Source: Sphingomicrobium sp.
Lineage (GTDB): Bacteria > Pseudomonadota > Alphaproteobacteria > Sphingomonadales > Sphingomonadaceae
Reading direction: 5' to 3'
Assembly: GCA_030146725.1 (NCBI GenBank)
Contig: JASLBJ010000163.1
Span: 1-16,389, forward strand
DNA length: 16,389 nt
Both the position numbers and the translations under genes were made by a program. The notes under the pieces are model-generated. The model did no database searches. It was given only the letters and a program-made list of their open reading frames with translations, and was not told the DNA's origin. Numbering within the stretch: the stretch's first letter is position 1; every line of letters begins with the position of its first letter. Shown one piece after another: positions 13,119-16,389 of this stretch.

Positions 13119-13732
13119 TCGATCGACTGGTCGAAGCCTGCGGTCACGATGTTTCACGTGAAACATATGCGCGGCTCGAGGCCTATGTGGCCTTGTTGAG
13201 AGCAGAAGCAGAGGCGCAGAACCTCATCGCGCGGTCGACTGTCGAAGAGCTTTGGGAACGGCACATCATCGACGGTGCTCAGCTGCTGCGGTTCGCACCC
13301 GGGAGCGGCAAGTGGGTCGATATCGGCTCGGGTGCAGGCCTTCCCGGGCTTGTCGTTGCCCTCCTGTCGGACCGGGAGGTGACGCTCAATGAGCCGCGCC
13401 GACTTCGCGCAGGCTTTCTCCGGGACTGTGTCGATCGGCTCGGGATTGCGTCGAAAGTGACCGTTGCCGACTGCTCCGCATCGAGACTGTCCGGCCAATT
13501 CGACGTCATCAGCGCGCGCGCTGTTGGCGAAACCGGAAAACTGTTCGCGATGTCGCGCCACCTCGCGCATCCCGCCACGTTGTGGGTGCTGCCGAAAGGG
13601 CGCAGCGGCAAGAAGGAACTGGCGGAAGCGCGGCAAGGCTGGCAAGGTCGCTTCGAGACCCGGCCGAGCATGACCGACAAGGATGCGGTGATCCTGCTTG
13701 CTACCGGGGTCGCACCAAGGGGCAGCGCATGA
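13115..13732 (+). CDS. rsmG: 16S rRNA (guanine-527-N7)-methyltransferase
   Basis: This 205-residue SAM-dependent methyltransferase (also called GidB) modifies G527 of 16S rRNA. The SAM-binding loop is WVDIGSGAGLPGLVVAL (67-83). LNEPRRLRAGFLRDCVDRLG (91-110) is the conserved second region, and DVISARAVGE carries the conserved RAV segment. Length matches the family. The N-terminal HDVSRETYARLEAY is partly dictated by an embedded parS palindrome at 13150-13165, as in many bacteria. Its ATG overlaps the mnmG stop (ATGA at 13115-13118), and its stop overlaps the parA ATG (13729-13732), placing it in a coupled mnmG-rsmG-parA-parB operon. Confidence 0.95.
   Translation: MIDRLVEACGHDVSRETYARLEAYVALLRAEAEAQNLIARSTVEELWERHIIDGAQLLRFAPGSGKWVDIGSGAGLPGLVVALLSDREVTLNEPRRLRAGFLRDCVDRLGIASKVTVADCSASRLSGQFDVISARAVGETGKLFAMSRHLAHPATLWVLPKGRSGKKELAEARQGWQGRFETRPSMTDKDAVILLATGVAPRGSA
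13150..13165. promoter_or_regulatory. Perfect parS site within rsmG
   Basis: TGTTTCACGTGAAACA matches the universal 16-bp chromosomal parS palindrome at every base. It would be the primary ParB loading site, about 560 bases from parA and about 7 kb from the candidate origin. It is translated as D-V-S-R-E-T in RsmG. Confidence 0.95.
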
Positions 13733-14520
13733 TCCGACTGGCGATCGCCAACCAGAAAGGCGGGGTGGGAAAGACCACCACTGCGATCAACCTTGCGACC
13801 GCGTTGGCCGCGGTCGGCTGGAAGGTGTTGCTCGTCGATCTGGATCCCCAGGGCAATGCTTCGACCGGGGTCGGCGTCGGCCAATCCAATCGGGCGCGCT
13901 CGAGCTACGATGTGCTGATCGGGGATGCGACCCTGGTGGAGGCGGCGGTGCCCACGCGCGTTCCGCGGCTCGACCTGCTGCCCGCGACGGTCGATCTGTC
14001 GGGTGCGGAAGTCGAGATGGTCGGGCTCGAGGATCGGGCGCACCGGCTCGAAAAGGCGTTCGACGCGGCGCCGGTGGGACGCTGGGACATATTGCTGATC
14101 GACTGCCCGCCGTCACTTGGCCTGCTGACGGTCAATGCGCTGGTTGCGTCGCGTCACCTGCTGGTGCCGCTGCAGTGCGAGTTCTTCGCGCTCGAGGGCC
14201 TCAGCCAATTGCTGCAGACGGTCGAGCGGATCCGTACGGCCTTCAACCCCGACCTGGCGATTCTCGGCGTTGCGCTGACCATGTTCGACCGGCGCAACCG
14301 CCTGTCGCAGGCAGTTGCCGAGGATGTCCGCGCGTGCCTTGGCGACAAGGTGTTCGAGACGATGGTGCCGCGCAACGTGCGCCTGTCCGAAGCCCCGAGC
14401 CACGGACTTCCAGCGCTGATCTACGATCTCAAATGCTCGGGGTCGGACGCGTATGTCCGGCTCGCTCGCGAGTTGATGGGGCGCTTGCCGCAACCCCGAC
14501 CCGCGGAGGAGGCGGCGTGA
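13729..14520 (+). CDS. parA: Chromosome partitioning ATPase ParA
   Basis: This 263-residue deviant Walker ATPase has KGGVGKTT (10-17), including the signature Lys10, followed by VDLDPQGNAST (about 36-46) and Walker B LLIDCPPSLG with Asp125. It forms a DNA-bound gradient that segregates ParB-parS complexes after replication. There is no N-terminal helix-turn-helix, so it is the chromosomal (Soj-like) rather than a plasmid P1-type ParA. The ATG at 13729 gives the canonical MIRLAIANQKGG start and overlaps the rsmG stop. The 3' end overlaps parB by four bases (GTGA at 14517-14520). The longer open frame upstream is only rsmG read out of frame. Confidence 0.96.
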   Translation: MIRLAIANQKGGVGKTTTAINLATALAAVGWKVLLVDLDPQGNASTGVGVGQSNRARSSYDVLIGDATLVEAAVPTRVPRLDLLPATVDLSGAEVEMVGLEDRAHRLEKAFDAAPVGRWDILLIDCPPSLGLLTVNALVASRHLLVPLQCEFFALEGLSQLLQTVERIRTAFNPDLAILGVALTMFDRRNRLSQAVAEDVRACLGDKVFETMVPRNVRLSEAPSHGLPALIYDLKCSGSDAYVRLARELMGRLPQPRPAEEAA

Positions 14521-15401
14521 CGATCAAACGCGCAGGACTCGGCCGCGGTCTGTCGGCGCTGATGGACGAGGCGGTGCGTCCGTCTTCAGACGCGCCGACG
14601 GAGCCCGAGGGAGGCGTGCGCGAGATCGACATCGCACGCATCCGTCCAAACCCGAACCAGCCGCGCGTCCAGTTCGACGAGTCGGCGATCGACGAACTTG
14701 CCGACTCCATTCGCGAGCGCGGCGTGCTTCAACCGATTCTCCTTCGGCCGAGCGGCGACGGATTCGAGATCGTCGCCGGCGAGCGGCGCTGGCGCGCGGC
14801 GCAGCGGGTCCAGCTACACAGCATTCCGGCGATTGTCCGCGAACTCGACGACAATGCCACCGCCGAGATCGCGCTGATCGAGAACATCCAGCGCGAGGAC
14901 CTCAACGCGATCGAGGAAGCCGAGGGGTATCGTCAGCTGATAGAGCGGCACGGGCATACGCAGGACGATCTGTCCAAGCTTGTTCACAAGTCGCGCAGTC
15001 ATGTGACTAACCTATTGAGATTGCTGAGTCTTCCCGAGTCCGTGCGGGCTTCACTGGCACGCGGGGAGATCAGCATGGGTCATGCCCGGGCGGTTGCTGC
15101 GGCCGATGATCCCGAGGCGCTGACTCGCGAGATCGTCAGTCGCGGTCTGTCGGTGCGCCAGGCCGAGGCGATGGCCAAGCGCAGCAAGCCGGGTGGGGGA
15201 GTCGACCCGAATCGCGGCGGCGAGCGCAACGGCCGAGCGCCTGACGCGGACACGGCTGCGCTCGAGCGCCAGCTTGGCGACCTGCTCGGGCTCAAGGTCA
15301 AGGTCGCCAACCAGGGTGCGGGTGGTGCGGTGACGCTGCACTACAGCAGCCTCGATCAGCTCGACATGATCTGCCAGCGATTGAGTGGCGAGCCGATCTA
15401 G
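14517..15401 (+). CDS. parB: Chromosome partitioning protein ParB (parS-binding CTPase)
   Basis: This 294-residue protein begins with GTG at 14517, preceded by ggaggagg at 14505-14512. The N-terminal KRAGLGRGLSALM (4-16) is the ParA-interacting motif. The CTP-binding domain has IRPNPNQPR (42-50), GERRWRAA (88-95) and ENIQRED (122-128), the conserved GERRxRA and ENxQR boxes. The helix-turn-helix (about 148-170, TQDDLSKLVHKSRSHVTNLLRLL) binds parS. A linker rich in Gly, Arg and Pro (about 225-245) leads to the C-terminal dimerisation helices. Length is typical. It loads at parS, spreads as a CTP-gated clamp and recruits ParA and condensin. It is the last gene of the rightward operon and converges on holA with a 10-base gap. 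Confidence 0.96.
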   Translation: MTIKRAGLGRGLSALMDEAVRPSSDAPTEPEGGVREIDIARIRPNPNQPRVQFDESAIDELADSIRERGVLQPILLRPSGDGFEIVAGERRWRAAQRVQLHSIPAIVRELDDNATAEIALIENIQREDLNAIEEAEGYRQLIERHGHTQDDLSKLVHKSRSHVTNLLRLLSLPESVRASLARGEISMGHARAVAAADDPEALTREIVSRGLSVRQAEAMAKRSKPGGGVDPNRGGERNGRAPDADTAALERQLGDLLGLKVKVANQGAGGAVTLHYSSLDQLDMICQRLSGEPI

Positions 15402-15411
15402 GCCGCCGGGT

Positions 15412-16389
15412 TCAGCGTCGCCGGGCTTCCCGCGCGATTGCGATCAGCGCGTGGCCGAGACTCTCGGCCGCCGGAGCGCGGGTCAGGACGAGGTCGCGCT
15501 CGAGCTGGCCGCTGCGGGCGCTGAGCTTGGCCAGGGCTGCGGCATCCCACTTGCGCAGGAGTCCGCCAACCAGCTCCTTGTCCTTCCAGAACAGCGACTT
15601 GCCAAGCGCGGACAGGACCGCTTCGACGCGCTCACCTCGCTCGACGCGGGCGCGGATCGGGGCGAGCATCAGCAAACGCCGCTGGAGCGAGCGGACGACG
15701 GGGATCGCCTCGCTCCCGCTCGGATTGAGCCGGGCGAGGCCGTCGGCAAGCTGGGCAAGCTCGCCGCCGAGCGCAAGGTCGGCGAGGCGCATCCAGTCGC
15801 CTTCGGGCGTATCGGCGGCCACCGCGTCGAGCGCGTCATGGTCGAGCTCGCGCGGGATTTCGGGCGCGGCGTCGAGGTAGAGAGCGAGCTTGGCGATTTC
15901 CTGGCCGGCGATCGCCTGGTCATTGCCGCACGCCGCCGCCACCCGAGCCGCGACTCCGGGCGCCATTCGCAGCCCGTGCGCCCGGCCGAGATCGATCACC
16001 ATCCGTTCGGCATCCTTGCCTTCGGGCACATAGGACGCGTGGGCGAGCGCCTGGGGATGCGCTTCGGCGAGCTTGAGCAGCGCGGACGTCTTGCGCAGGG
16101 CGCCCGCGATCGCGGCAACGGGACTTTCGCCGGCCGGGGCGGCGAACAAAGCCTCGACCCCAGCCGCGATCTCGTCGCCCGCAGGCTCGACCCAGATCAG
16201 GCGCCGGCCGCCGAACAGGCTCATCGCGCCGGCCTCATCGGCAAGCAGCGCCGGGTCCGAACGGATTGCACTTCCCGCGATGACGAAGCGAGCGGCGCCG
16301 GCGCCCTTGAGCAGGCGTTCGGCGAGCCCGCGCGACCCGGCCTCGTCGGGGCCGTGGAACAGATAGAAGCGGACAGCCGCGCCCGGTTG
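15412..16389 (-). CDS. holA: DNA polymerase III delta subunit (5' end cut by window edge)
   Basis: The visible 325 codons run leftward from the right edge; the reading frame is open through the last base, so the true start lies outside. The earliest residues (VRFYLFHGPDEAGSRGLAERLL) match the N-terminus of HolA, which usually begins only a few residues earlier. SLFGGRRLIWVEP and EIAKLALYLDA are conserved HolA segments in the AAA+-like domain, and the C-terminal third is the helical collar. HolA opens the sliding clamp as part of the clamp loader. Length agrees with the family (E. coli 343). The stop lies 10 bases from the parB stop, convergent, and no terminator hairpin fits between them. holA next to parB is common in alphaproteobacteria. 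Confidence 0.93.
   Translation of the reverse strand, partial: QPGAAVRFYLFHGPDEAGSRGLAERLLKGAGAARFVIAGSAIRSDPALLADEAGAMSLFGGRRLIWVEPAGDEIAAGVEALFAAPAGESPVAAIAGALRKTSALLKLAEAHPQALAHASYVPEGKDAERMVIDLGRAHGLRMAPGVAARVAAACGNDQAIAGQEIAKLALYLDAAPEIPRELDHDALDAVAADTPEGDWMRLADLALGGELAQLADGLARLNPSGSEAIPVVRSLQRRLLMLAPIRARVERGERVEAVLSALGKSLFWKDKELVGGLLRKWDAAALAKLSARSGQLERDLVLTRAPAAESLGHALIAIAREARRR

Noticed and set aside
15402..15411. Bidirectional terminator between parB and holA
   Set aside because: Only ten bases separate the two stops and no hairpin fits; termination must occur inside the genes or be Rho-dependent.

Overview
The window is very GC-rich and carries about eighteen genes packed with little spacing. 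Gene content and order point to an alphaproteobacterium, most likely a sphingomonad. The markers are an MmcB-family DNA repair protein, a DUF1491 protein, a SleB-like hydrolase, maf-coaE-dnaQ-hpf-ptsN, and hemE-hemJ-rho followed by mnmE-mnmG-rsmG-parA-parB-holA. No mobile element, CRISPR array, tRNA or rRNA was recognised. This reads as core, origin-proximal chromosome rather than an accessory island.

Layout. From 83 to 5843 every gene is on the minus strand. In transcription order (right to left) these are a small exported protein, maf, coaE, dnaQ, hpf, ptsN, a hotdog thioesterase, DUF1491, a cell-wall hydrolase and mmcB. A 407-base gene-free stretch (5844-6250) separates them from a rightward block: hemE, hemJ, rho, a TerC-family membrane protein, mnmE, mnmG, rsmG, parA and parB (6251-15401). 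holA then runs convergently and is cut by the right edge.

The gene-free stretch is the best candidate for the chromosomal replication origin. In Caulobacter and Rickettsia the origin lies beside hemE, and here all flanking genes point away from it. It holds DnaA-box-like sequences, two GANTC sites and an AT-rich segment next to hemE. About 7 kb to its right, a perfect 16-bp parS palindrome is embedded in rsmG, and a 14/16 variant lies between mnmE and mnmG, both close to parAB. Together they look like an origin plus centromere module. A few hand-counted stretches showed no clear GC-skew switch, so the origin call is an inference.

Smaller oddities: an 11-bp triplication at the maf/coaE junction makes two four-codon mini-ORFs whose stops overlap the next start, ending at coaE. 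The mnmE reading frame has no ATG, GTG or TTG at its conserved N-terminus and probably starts at CTG. The MnmE G4 motif is degenerate, and MnmG is about 60 residues short in its C-terminal region. A near-consensus alphaproteobacterial SOS box precedes mmcB, and a nested hairpin plus a 16-bp palindrome lie upstream of the cell-wall hydrolase. I did not find a clearly new multi-gene system.
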